Of a stretch of DNA of 64,000 nt, positions 43,822 through 53,795 are shown piece by piece (the first letter of the stretch is position 1; the number at the start of each line of letters is the position of its first letter). The notes under the pieces are model-generated. The model had not been told where the DNA came from. It saw only the letters and a list, made by a program, of their open reading frames with translations, and searched no databases. Made by a program: the position numbers and the translations under genes. The DNA is from Mrakia gelida (Eukaryota; Basidiomycota; Tremellomycetes; Cystofilobasidiales; Mrakiaceae), in assembly GCA_024345305.1 (NCBI GenBank), contig BRON01000013.1, positions 496,001 through 560,000 on the forward strand, written 5' to 3'.

Positions 43822-44737
43822 CTACTCCTGGCTCTCCAGCTTCACCCTCACCACCTCCTCCATCTCCTGATCCTGATCCTCCTCGTCTCCACTCCCTCCT
43901 CCTCTCACCCAACTCTCCTTGGGCCTGACCGACGACGCAACCACTCCCAACGACCCAGTCACTCCCATCAACCCACTCAGAGCCACCCTCGTCGCCTCGG
44001 GACTCCTCCTCAAAGGATCCGTCTCCATTGATTTGGGGGTTGTTGACCTGCGAGGCGAACGAGGAGGAGGAGGAGAGGCCGACGACGCGTTCGACCATCG
44101 TTGAGGTTGTTGTTGCTGCTTCGCCACCTTCCTCGCGAGGAGTTTAGCTCGAACGAGGGAGAGTTTGGCTGATCGGATAGGTCCGATGGAGGAGTCCATT
44201 TCGGGTGAGGAGTGAGAGGGAGGAGGGGTGGAGGGACCTGAGGAGGAGGACGACGACGACGAGAGGGAGGAGGGCGAGGGAGGCGCGTCGTCGAGTTGGT
44301 TGCTTCGAGGAGGGAGAGGAAGTTGGATTTGAGGGATCATGTGGAAGGGTTGCTGGTGTTGGGACTGGAGGAGGATGAGATGAGTTTGGAGGGAGAGGGA
44401 AGACGCAAGTCGCTGAAAGGGAGAAGAGATCGAAGAGCGAAGGACAAAGAGCGAGGGATGAAGAGGGAAGTCAGAAATAGCCCGAGAGTCGACGAGGGAA
44501 AATCTGAACGAGACTCACATCTTCTTCAGCTCTCTTAGCACCAAGGATAGCGAGGAGAAGCTCCCTGTCCCCTCCTCCGTTCTGAGCGAAGGCATCGAGG
44601 ATTTCTCTGAGGGAAGGCGGGAGAAGGTGGAAGGTGCTCGAGGAGGGAGGCGTCGTCGAGGTTGATTGATCGTGTCCTTGCTGCTGAAGTTGAGACGTTG
44701 AAGCGACGGGAGGAAGAGTGGCGGTCGAGCTGGACAT
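43822..44737 (-). CDS. Hypothetical protein, Ser/Pro-rich
   Basis: Start at ATG 44737-44735 (MSSSTATLPPVASTSQLQQQ), exon 1 ending in DRELLLAILGAKRAEED; after an intron of about 110 nt the long exon resumes QRLASSLSLQTHLILLQSQH, then low-complexity Ser/Pro runs, PIRSAKLSLVRAKLLARKVA, RSPRRSTTPKSMETDPLRRS and an acidic end DEEDQDQEMEEVVRVKLESQ, stop at 43822. The only ordered-looking part is 'SLREILDAF...DRELLLAILGAKRAEEDQRLAS', a helical motif that sits across the splice junction. The mix of basic patches and acidic tail would suit a nuclear regulator, but I know no family. Confidence 0.6.
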
Positions 44738-45075
44738 GGTGATGATGATGAGGATGCGAGGCAGGGAGAGGATGATGTGGTTAGAGGGAAGGGAGCGAAG
44801 CGAACAAGAGGGAAGAGAGGACGAAAAGAAGAGCGTCGCCAAGACTTCTATTCCTGATGGATTCGAGTTCTGACTGGATCTCGACTGAAGATTTTGGTAT
44901 AGGAAGTTAGCTGAAGGTATAGGAAACCGATCAGAAGACCAGTCCATGCTCTGGGAGAAAATTTGAAAGGCAAGGAGGGTGGTAGAGTCGTCGGGTATTC
45001 GCGTCGCGTCGAAGCTGGAAATAAAGCATCCTTGGCAAGGACGACCAGCGCCCTCTTTTCTTTTCTAGTAGGGCT

Positions 45076-45124
45076 CATCCTCGTGAAACTCTACGAGGAT
45101 GCGACACCTTTCTCTCAGGTGTTG
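45076..45124. repeat. Two adjacent stem-loops
   Basis: 45076-45084 CATCCTCGT pairs with 45093-45101 ACGAGGATG (9 bp, 8-nt loop). Directly next to it 45102-45109 pairs with 45117-45124 (ACACCT/AGGTGT core of 6 bp plus a wobble and a C-G). The stems abut without spacer. Confidence 0.55.
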
Positions 45125-45153
45125 TAGAAGCGAGCGGTAGCGGTGAGGAGGAA

Positions 45154-45169
45154 CGAGCCCGAGGGCTCG
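45154..45169. repeat. Inverted repeat, 7-bp arms
   Basis: CGAGCCC, two bases, GGGCTCG. A near-palindrome 30 bp after the tandem stem-loops. A 2-nt loop is too tight for RNA, so a cruciform or protein site is as likely. Confidence 0.45.
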
Positions 45170-45329
45170 CTCGATTCAGCCTCGCTCGACTTCATTCTCG
45201 ATTCCGTCTTAGCTCCCTTTCTATACTCGTTCAAGAGCCTCGACTCGACGCTGAAACTCACGTGGAGCACGTTTTGTATTTCGGAGAGTGATCAAGGCGG
45301 GTCCTCCTAGACTCTGCTCGCAGCGACGG

Positions 45330-45350
45330 CGAGCGTCGAGATCACGCTCG
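45330..45350. repeat. Stem-loop, 7-bp perfect stem
   Basis: CGAGCGT pairs with ACGCTCG around a 7-nt loop. Confidence 0.45.
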
Positions 45351-46610
45351 AACAGAATTTGATCGCCTCGCTGTCGAAATCTGGAGGATCCGACCTCAGA
45401 TGCTGAGTGTCGTGAAAGGACTGAGCGGTAGAAGTAACAGCGAAGGGATCCCGATTAGCATGGATTCAAGAAAGGCCAAAGTCAGCGACGAACGAGAGCG
45501 ACGCGTCCCGACGCGCCTGATCGTGTTGCCGTCTTTCAAGAGTCCGCCCCTCCACTCGTCGCTCTGCACTGCTCTTTGAATGCTCGTTTAGCAGAGGATG
45601 AGAAGCTCAGCATTAGCTTGTACGTCCTACTTCGGCTCGAAACTCGCCTTTGGCTTCGAGTCGTCGCTCCTTTTCAGAAACAAACGGCCTCGGCCATCCC
45701 CTTTGAGTCACAATGCCTTTGCTCTGCGTCTCTAAAGAAATAACAGAGCTGGACCTTTTGAGGTACTTGGTGATGGTCCAGATTAGTGTTGCATTGCCTC
45801 GTCGAGGTTCGACGACGGGCCGCGTCGAAACGCTTCGTGTGCGTGCTGATGCCTCCTTTTCGCTCTCTCTCCTATGAGACGCATCTCAGATGATATCCAA
45901 ACGATGGCTCTTCTTATAAAGATGTAGCGCTTCGGGGAAAAGGAGCCGCGATCACAGAGAGTCAGTCGCGAAGAGGAAATCCGAGGGCGTCGGCGACGCG
46001 TTGTGGTTTTGTGATTCTGACCCCTGGAGCTCCCTTTTCCGCCCGCAGGCTGGGAGCTGGAGGAGCTGGAAGAATAACGAGCCCTAGTCTGATTGGCGGT
46101 CTGGACAAGAGACGATGACGATGAAGAACACCAGTTCTGGCTCTGGAACGCGTCGGACTTCCGCTCTCCTTTCGCTTTTCGCTCTCTCGCCCGTTCTCCT
46201 CCCACATCGACCTCAGTTTTTCTCCCACGTGAAAGTCCACTGCCGCTCGATCTGATCTCTCTAACAACGATCTTCACCACCCAGTCGTCCGCGATAGAAG
46301 GAGATCTGGTCGCATCGGCCGGGCGAGAGGAGGAAGGACAAAGCCGAGCTTCTTTTCGCGAAGTTTGGGAATCGACCTTCCCTTTCCTCCCACCCACGAC
46401 CCTCCCTTACCTTCCCTTTTTCATCCCTCCCTCCCTCCTTTTACCCATCGTGAGTCCATCATCCCCTCCGCCCTCTCCCACCTATTCACACGCTGTCCCT
46501 GCTCCAGAAGAGGCAGGATCGAGCGTTTCTTTCGCTCATCCGATGATAACGGACGGCATCTCACCTCTCTTTCCCTTCCTTCTTTCCCCTTCCCTTCCTC
46601 GCCTCAGATC

Positions 46611-48338
46611 ATGTCCAAGGCCTTCATCCAAAAGCCCGCACCCAACTTCGAGGGAGTCGCCGTTACTGAGGGAGAGTTCCAGGACGTCAAGCTCTCTGAT
46701 TTCCTCGGAAAGTGGTGAGTTCGCTACCTGCTTCCTAGTCCTCATCAGCCCACTTTTCCAGCTTCTCTTCGACGAGGGACGTTCTTCCTCCCGTCTTGCC
46801 TTTCTGACATACTTTTGCGACTTCTCTGCGTTTCTGATGAATCAGGCTCGTTCTCTTCTTCTACCCCATGGTGAGTCTTGCTCGTTCTGGTTGAGAGAAA
46901 GAGAAGGAGCGCTCAAACTGACCTTCCCTCCCTTCCCCTCCCTCACCATCTCCAGGACTTCACGTGAGATTCTTCCTTCTCCTTTACCTTTTCGCTTGAA
47001 CCATCGCTGACCTCGCTACCCCCTCGCCTTCTACAGCTTCGTCTGCCCCACCGAGTGAGTTCGATTTGAGCCTTTCGCCTCTCGCTAGCTCGTACTGACG
47101 TGTGCTTTCCATCCCTTCCCTCCTCCCTTTCCCTCCTCAGAATCCTCGCCTTCAACGCCGCTCTTCCCCAGTTCACCGAGCTCAACACCGCCGTTCTCGG
47201 TGTCTCCACCGACTCTGAGTTGTACGTATCGATCTTTCATCCTCTCCAGATCGACCGCAGAGCAGGAGAAGGTGCTGGAAAGACGGAAGTGCGAGCTCAC
47301 CACGGCTGACTGATGATCACTCCCTTCTCTTCGTCCAATCAGCTCTCACTTGGCCTGGGCTAACCTTCCCCGAAAGGAGGGTGGACTCGGACCTGATCTC
47401 AAGCTCTCCCTCCTTACCGACAAGGCCCACAAGGTCTCGCGAGACTACGGAGTTCTCCTTGAGGAGGATGGAATCGCGCTTCGAGGTGAGCACGCTCTTG
47501 CCTGCTTCAGTCGCGTCAGGTCATCCCAGCTCTCGCTGACTCCTGCTTTCCTTCTCTTCGCGTGTGTAGGACTTTTCCTCATCGACCCTACCGGAACCCT
47601 GAGGCAGTGAGTCTCACCTCTACGAGCGAGGAGCTGTCAAACGCGAGAGACGAAGCTGACCTTTGCGTTCTCGTTTTTCAGGATCACTGTCAACGACCTT
47701 CCCGTCGGACGATCCGTCGAGGAGACCCTTCGACTCGTCAAGGCTTTCCAGTTCTACGAGGAGAACGGAGAGGTCTGCCCTGCCAACTGGGACCCCGAGA
47801 CCAACAAGGATACCATCAAGACCGATCCTACCAAGAAGGTTCGTTCACTCCCTCCTCGCCTCTCGTTCTCGTTCTCGCCCGAGCTCGAAGCTGACTCCTC
47901 ATCTTACCGTCCTTCCTTCGTCGGCGAAACCAGCTCGAGTACTTCTCCCACCAGAAGTAAGCTCCCAAAACCCTTCCTAGTCTCGCCCTCTCTCGGAACC
48001 GCACCACCACACCCCACCTTAGAAACCCACGGCTCCCAAACTAGATATCTAGAAGATGCGACCAACCCTCGCACCCACACCTTAGACACCTCTAGACTTT
48101 TCTACGATGCACAAACCCCTTTTCCCTCTTTCGTTCGCGTCGAGAGAGCGGCGATTCCTTTGACTGACTGACTTTCCTTCTCTTCTTCTTTCTTCTTTCC
48201 TTGCTCGCTTTGGTCTGTCTCTGTGTGTGCGTTCGACCCTCCTCCAGCCCCGACAAGGTGCCGACGACAACGACGAACGGGAAGCGCTCGCTGGAAGAGC
48301 AGGAGTCGACGAGTGCGAAGAAGGGACGAGTCGAGTAG
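46611..48338 (+). CDS. TSA1: Typical 2-Cys peroxiredoxin, with an optional nuclear-type C-terminal tail
   Basis: Start at ATG 46611 ([20 protein letters not shown]). The peroxidatic Cys is in [20 protein letters not shown], the resolving Cys in [24 protein letters not shown] ([12 protein letters not shown]) and YF (LEYFSHQK) motifs mark an over-oxidation-sensitive 2-Cys enzyme. It reduces H2O2 and alkyl peroxides with thioredoxin. The Cys-containing FVCPT peptide is encoded by an 18-nt exon (47037-47054) preceded by an 8-nt exon (46956-46963). Without splicing of the last intron, translation stops at TAA 47958-47960, just after YFSHQK. If GTAAGC at 47957 is joined to CTCCAG at 48247, the stop is removed and 30 more residues follow, including [16 protein letters not shown], ending at TAG 48336-48338. 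The extent given includes this tail. Confidence 0.9.
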
Positions 48339-49203
48339 ACTGGACGAGGGAAGGAAAAAAAGAAACTGGGTTCTATCTTATCATCGTCAAGAACGAAGAG
48401 GCCTGCGTGAGGAGCAGAGTGAAAGGGAGAACGGCGAATTGATTGGAGGGAGCGAGAGGTGAGGGCGAGGTGAGACGCGAAACAAGGTTGCGAGGACGAG
48501 ACGCGTCGAGGGTCGCGACTGACTTTTTTTCACGACCAGGTCTTTGTCCTCGCCTCCCGTCCGACCAAGCGACCAGACTCTACTGACACTAGAGATACCC
48601 TCTCGTTCCTCTCAGAAGGGCCTCGCCTTTGCTCAAGCTCGCTCCTTCTTCGTGGGGAAGCAGAAGTTGAGGGAGGTCGGCTATCGCTCGTTGGCCTCCC
48701 GCCCGGCGTTTCTCTTTCCCTTTCCTGTTCTCTCTGGCAGCACGCGACGTGGGTCGCTCGCCTGCTTGGCACGGACCTTCGAGCTCTGAGACACGGCCTC
48801 GCGTCGCCGTCGACGGAGAAAGAGAGGAAGCAGGAGGAGGGAGAGGAGAGCGAAAGAAAGACGCGTGATGGTTTTGTTTGACCAGGCAAGAGAAGACTCC
48901 GTTTTGACGGGAAGAGCGTGGCTCTCGCGGAAGGAAAATTTACTGCTGAACGAGATGAGTGAGTGCCGTAGTAGGAGATGGACGAGAAAACGTTCCTTGT
49001 TTACTTCCGACTGTTTTGAAGGGAGGATAGCGACGCCTTCTGAAGAATCAAATCCAACACCTCGAGTTCCCTCCCAACGTCTTCCTTCCCTCGACCCTCT
49101 CCCCTTCCCTCCCTTCTCCTTTCTCTCTTCCCATCCCCTCCGTTCTCCCTTTCTCTTCTCTCTACCACCCTCGTCACTCGTTCAAACCCCTCCTCCCTTC
49201 GCC
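48339..49203. promoter_or_regulatory. Intergenic: peroxiredoxin 3' end and ELO promoter
   Basis: About 865 bp. From 49050 to 49203 the + strand is almost pure pyrimidine, as expected for the ELO 5' leader. No ORF or RNA gene is supported. Confidence 0.4.
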
Positions 49204-51882
49204 ATGTCTTCGTTCTCCCTCTACGACACGCTCGCCGCTGTGATCCCCAAGGAGCTCACGCTGCCCTCGTACCTGTTCTCCTTCGAGTCTGGAGTTACTC
49301 CTCTGAGTACCTGGAAGGAGGTCGGAATCGCCATGTTCACCTACTTCCTCGTCATCTTCTCGGGACGAGAGCTCATGAAGTGAGTACACCTTCCAACCTC
49401 TCTGCAGCTACTTCCTTTCCCTCGTCCCAGCAGCCCTCTTTTTTCACTCGCGCCGGCGGAGGAGAGGGAGAGGACCTGTTTGTCCAGCGCGAAGGGAGCT
49501 CAACGTTCCCTTCTAGAGCTCTTTCGAGCTGACAGGGAGCTAGGTGGGAGCTTGGGCTACCTGGTAGAGGTGCTGAGATGTCTAGAAGGAGTGTATAGGG
49601 AGGTTGGGAGGACGACGTCGCTGGGCTTTCGTCCTCTGTTGATTCGCCCTCCTTTCCTCATGCCAGCGCACCTTTGTTTGCTCTTCTCTTCCTTCCCCTC
49701 TAGAGCTCGTTCTGACCCATCTTGCTCTTTTTGATGTCTACAGGAAGCTTCCTGCGTTCAAGCTGCAGTTCTTGTTCCAGTGCCACAACCTCTTCCTCTC
49801 TACCGGTTCAGCCCTCCTCCTCATCCTGATGGTCCAGGAAATGTGAGCTCTCGCTCGCTCATTTCTTTCCCTTCCCTCCCGTTCGTTGGACTCACTCTCC
49901 TTTCGATTGCTTATTCAGCGCTCCCATCGTCTACAACAACGGCTTCTGGTACGCTATCTGCAACCCCTCGGCTTTCACTGAGGTACGTTTCGGTCCCTCG
50001 AGTCCCCAACCCTTTGCGCTTTCCCCTTCGACTCTCGCTCCTTCGCGAGCTGATCGTCCCCTTCCCCTTCGTTTTCCGTTCTTAGAAACTCGAGTTCTAC
50101 TACATCATCAACTACTACATCAAGTACTACGAGCTCCTCGATACCGTCTTCCTCGTCTTGAAGAAGAAGAACCTCGGTGAGTCGCTCGAACTCTCTCGTT
50201 TTTCCCATTCGCGAAGAGACCAAGCTGACCTCCTCGCGCGACCTTCTTCTCTTCGAACTCTTCGTTCCTCAGCTTTCCTCCACGTCTTCCACCACTCGGC
50301 TACCGCCGTCTTGTGCTTCACTCAGCTCCAGGGAACTACCTCTGTCGTACGTCCTATTTTTCGCTTGAGGTAAGCTCGAGAAATGAGCTCGAAGCTGACC
50401 TTCGTCTCCCTTCTCTCTCTCTCCCAAACAGCAATGGGTCGTGATCACCATCAACCTCCTCGTTCACGTCATCATGTGTACGTCCTCCCTCCTTCTATCC
50501 TTGAGCCCTTTACTGACCTCGTCTTTTTCTCACCCACAGACTACTACTACTTCGCCACCGCCGGAGGAAAGAAGCTCTGGGTTCGTTTCGAGTTTCCCTC
50601 CCTCCCTCCGAGCTCGACGCGTCCTGACATCGTCTTCCTCGCCTTGCTTGCCTCTCACAGTGGAAGAAGTACCTCACCACCATGCAGATCACTCAGTTCA
50701 TCATCGACATCTTCATCATCTACATCGCAAGCGGGTCCCTCTTCTCTTACCGTCAGCCACCCTTTTCTCTCTCCTTCGCTCTCCCTCTCTCTTGTCTCGT
50801 CTCCCACCACCACCCACCTCCTTCCTCCCTCTCTCCCTACCACTCCTCCGTGCACCTCCCCTTTCTCTCTCCCTCTCTCTCCTCTACACTCCTCGTCTCC
50901 AATCCCACTACCTACCTCTCCCTCGTCTCTCCCTCCATCCTTGCCCTCTCCCACGTCTGCCTTCTCCTCGTCTTATATCTCTCACACACAAATCCCTCCC
51001 ACGAACGATCACCTCCCAAACCCACGCTTCTTTCTTCCTTCCAAACTCCCCTACCCTGGCTACCTGCGCCCTCGAGACAAACCCTTCGCGTTCAACCCCT
51101 CCAACCTCCTTCTCTGTCCCGCTCTTGTAGATGTTGCATGCGCGGCGCGGGAGGAGACGAACGCAAGGCGAGGCACACTGCTGGGAGGTTTGGGTTTACG
51201 AAGAGAGGTTGGCGTGGGAGGATGAACGTCGAAGAGGAGTCGAGAGAAGAGACGTTGGGTTGGCCTTCGGCGGGGTTGCGTTGGGTCGGATCGAGAGCGA
51301 GGCGTTCGAGGTGGTAGATCGGAAACGAGGAGGTTGTGAGACGAGAGAGGAGGATAGGAGGAGGCATCGGGGATGTGGGAGAGAAACGAGGAAGAGGGTT
51401 GAAGAGGTGGTGGTTCTGGGAGACGAGCTCGAGTGATGGGAGTTCGAAGGAAGAGAGGAACGGGTGGTGGTGTTTCTCGTTCGAAAAAAGGACGGTCGAG
51501 AGCTGACCTTCTTCTTCTTCTTTTCTTCTTTCGCGCGATTAGGTTACGGACACTTCGTTCACGCTTACGGAGCTGGACGACTTCCCAACATCGGAGATTG
51601 CGCTGGATCTGAGGGAGCCGCCCTCTTCGGATGCGCGCTCATCTCGAGCTACCTCTTCCTCTTCATCGGGTTCGTCGCTTCTTCCCCTCCCCTTCCTCTC
51701 TCTTTCCTTCCTCGCCGAAACGAGTACTGACCGGTTGCTCGCTTCGTTCCATTCGTGGGATGAACAGATTCTACCGAGCCACCTACAAGGCCACCGCTGC
51801 CGCGAAGGAGAAGCGAGGAGGAAAGGGATCTAAGGTCATCCGAGAGGGAAAGAACGGATCCGCCATCGTTACCGAGAAGTAA
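49204..51882 (+). CDS. ELO-family very-long-chain fatty acid elongase
   Basis: Start at ATG 49204 (MSSFSLYDTLAAVIPKELTL), stop TAA at 51880-51882. Membrane segments and signatures in order: TWKEVGIAMFTYFLVIFSGR, KLPAFKLQFLFQCHNLFLST, KLEFYYIINYYIKYYELLDT (the conserved 'K-x-x-E-x-x-DT' stretch), VFLVLKKKNLAFLHVFHHSA with the diagnostic HVFHH box, VVITINLLVHVIMYYYYFAT, KKYLTTMQITQFIIDIFIIY and LPNIGDCAGSEGAALFGCAL followed by ISSYLFLFIGFYRATYK. The C-terminus is basic. ELO proteins are ER 3-ketoacyl-CoA synthases that extend C16-C24 acyl-CoA for sphingolipids and membrane lipids; closest to yeast Elo2/Elo3. Intron 1 is about 360 nt, and the intron after the sixth segment (about 50750-51540) about 790 nt, with an uncertain donor. 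Confidence 0.92.
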
Positions 51883-52741
51883 AGAGATCGTCCCACTCGT
51901 CTCTTCTACATCTTTTCTACCCTTCTCGGTCGTGGTTCGTCGTTCTTTAGAAGCTCTGGTGGTCGTGTCGCGTTCTCGCTCGCTGCTGCTCGACGCGTTA
52001 TCCTCCCCCCTCCCTCCCGCCCTCCCTCCTTCGCATCGGTTATTGTACTCCCCTCCCTCCCTCCTCCTAACCACCTAGTCTACCACTCCTCAATTGCTTT
52101 CTTCTGCCTATGTCCCCCACCCACCTCGCATCGCTCGCTTGCTCCCCAAAACAAAAAGGCTCGTCTCTCCCCCCGCGTCCCCCTCCTCTTTCCTCGTTTT
52201 TTTCGTTCGTTGTTCGTTAGAGCTCAGCATCTCAGTTTCTCTCCTCTCCCAGGGTTATACCACTTCTCTCGCAGCCTCTCACCTAGCTTAGTTCTCTTCC
52301 TCCTTTTTTAGTTTTGGATTGGGCGTTTCGTTTTTCGTTTCGTTTTGCTCCCTCTCTCTCTCTCTTTTCTTTCGGTTCGTTCAAATTTCGCTTTACTTCG
52401 TACTTACCTATTGATCTTCTCTCATCGCATCGCATCGTCTACGGACAGGAAAGGATGGAAGACAGCGACTTATCGACGCGTCGCGTCGCATGTTTTCCTC
52501 GTTCGAGCACTGCGAGCGATCTTGGTTCTCTCGAGCACTCACTCTCGCGAGAGATCTCCGCTGATCTGAGTGAATCTACATCGTAGGCATCTTCGTTCAA
52601 GGGGGATGGGCTGAGACCGTTTGTCCATGAAAGGGAGCGACGATCCGAAGGCGAGCTTCGACCTGAAGTCGTTCTCCTGTCTTTTCGTCTTCCTCCCCTT
52701 TCCCTTCGAACCACCACCACCACGACCTTCAATCTCCTCAA
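51883..52741. other. Intergenic: ELO 3' end and 5' region of the HMG-box-like gene
   Basis: About 860 bp, T-rich around 52190-52400 (CT and TTTTCG runs). No RNA gene is recognised. Confidence 0.4.
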
Positions 52742-53426
52742 ATGCTTCTTTCTCGCCCTCTCTTCTTCTCTCGAACAGTCGCCGCCCTCAAGGCCAGCGC
52801 TCCGAACACCCCAGCTGCAGGTGAGCTTCGACTCAAGCTTCACCCTCCGTCCCTCCCCTCCCCTCTCCTCTCGTCTCCCTCAACCCCCTCCCCCTTCCTG
52901 CTTCAGCTTCGCTTCTCCACCCTCATCTAACGAAGCAATCACCTCGTTTCTTCTCCTCTCTTTTCTTCTCTCTCAGTCCCGAAACTATCAAGAAGAGAGT
53001 CGAACGCCCTCGCAAAAGCATTCCTCGCCCATCGTTCGTGCTTTTTCCTTTCCTTTCCCTCAGTCCAACTTCTTCTCTTTCGTCGTTCAGCCCATTTCCC
53101 TCTCTTTCCCTCTCCATGCCGTTCGTTTCTCGGATTCAACGCAAAACACAAAAGCTGACCTCTTTCTTCGAAAACCCTGCTCGGCGCCTTCGCCAGCTCC
53201 TCGCCCTCTCACAGGCCTCTACGCCTGGCGTCACTCGCTCGGCGTTGAATATGCCCCCGAGGTGAAAACCTCCGCGTCGTATAAGGCTATACAAGCTGAA
53301 TGGAAGAGCTTTTCTGCGGAGCAGAAGAAGGTATGTACGCTTTTTCCACTTCCCGCGATCCGTCGTCGTCGCGCGACGCACGCTTTTCTCGAGTCTCCCG
53401 CTCTCTCATGACTGACTGGACTGACC

Positions 53427-53452
53427 TCTCTCTCTCTCTCTCTCTCTCTCTC
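53427..53452 (+). repeat. (CT)n microsatellite
   Basis: About 13 uninterrupted CT units in an intron of the HMG-like gene, just upstream of its acceptor; probably acts as the polypyrimidine tract. Confidence 0.9.
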
Positions 53453-53533
53453 TTCACCCCTGATGATGATGCAGGAGTTCAACCCCACGAGAGAACAAGA
53501 ATCTGAATGGATGTCAAAGCTCAAGGAATGGTA

Positions 53534-53538
53534 CCTCC
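53534..53538. repeat. Target-site duplication CCTCC, left copy
   Basis: CCTCC immediately before the left LTR; the same five bases follow the right LTR. Confidence 0.9.
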
Positions 53539-53765
53539 TGTTGTTGGGTCGTCCACTTGAGCTTAGGGATGTCTGCAGGATGTGGTTCAAAGCTTGTTGT
53601 ATAAAGCTAGCTACTCGAAAGGTTTATATACTATGGAAATGGTCACGTGATCTGAAGGTAGCTTACAAAGCTGTTTACGAAGAATGGTTACTAACAAGGG
53701 GACTGAACGAGACGCGTTACTAAGCTACTACGTAAGATCTCTCTGCGAGTCGCCACCTTCCAACA
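53539..53765 (-). repeat. 3' LTR of the copia element (left in this window)
   Basis: 227 bp, TGTTG...CAACA. The element lies on the minus strand, so this is its 3' LTR. A purine run (GAGTGGGAG on the minus strand, 53766-53774) lies just upstream and may be the polypurine tract. Confidence 0.95.
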
Positions 53766-53795
53766 CTCCCACTCGACGAGCTGAGAGTCCTTCCT

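Larger units (their letters stand above)
44738..46610. other. Long gene-poor intergenic region (1.9 kb)
   Basis: The largest gap in the window. I find no splice-linked ORF with family signal. 44840-45780 is less pyrimidine-skewed than the other gaps and carries several short perfect inverted repeats (listed separately). The part from about 46370 to 46610 is strongly pyrimidine-rich and should be the peroxiredoxin 5' leader. No tRNA A/B boxes, 5S or U-snRNA landmarks were recognised. Confidence 0.4.

Noticed and set aside
45800..45840. A GGTTCGA string resembling a tRNA B box
   Set aside because: No matching A box, acceptor stem or anticodon arm could be folded around it.
45783..46397. A 204-codon open frame on the minus strand in the gap before the peroxiredoxin gene
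   Set aside because: Composition is basic and Ser/Arg-rich as expected from reading GC-rich spacer antisense; no domain, no splice partners, and overlapping open frames exist on the + strand.
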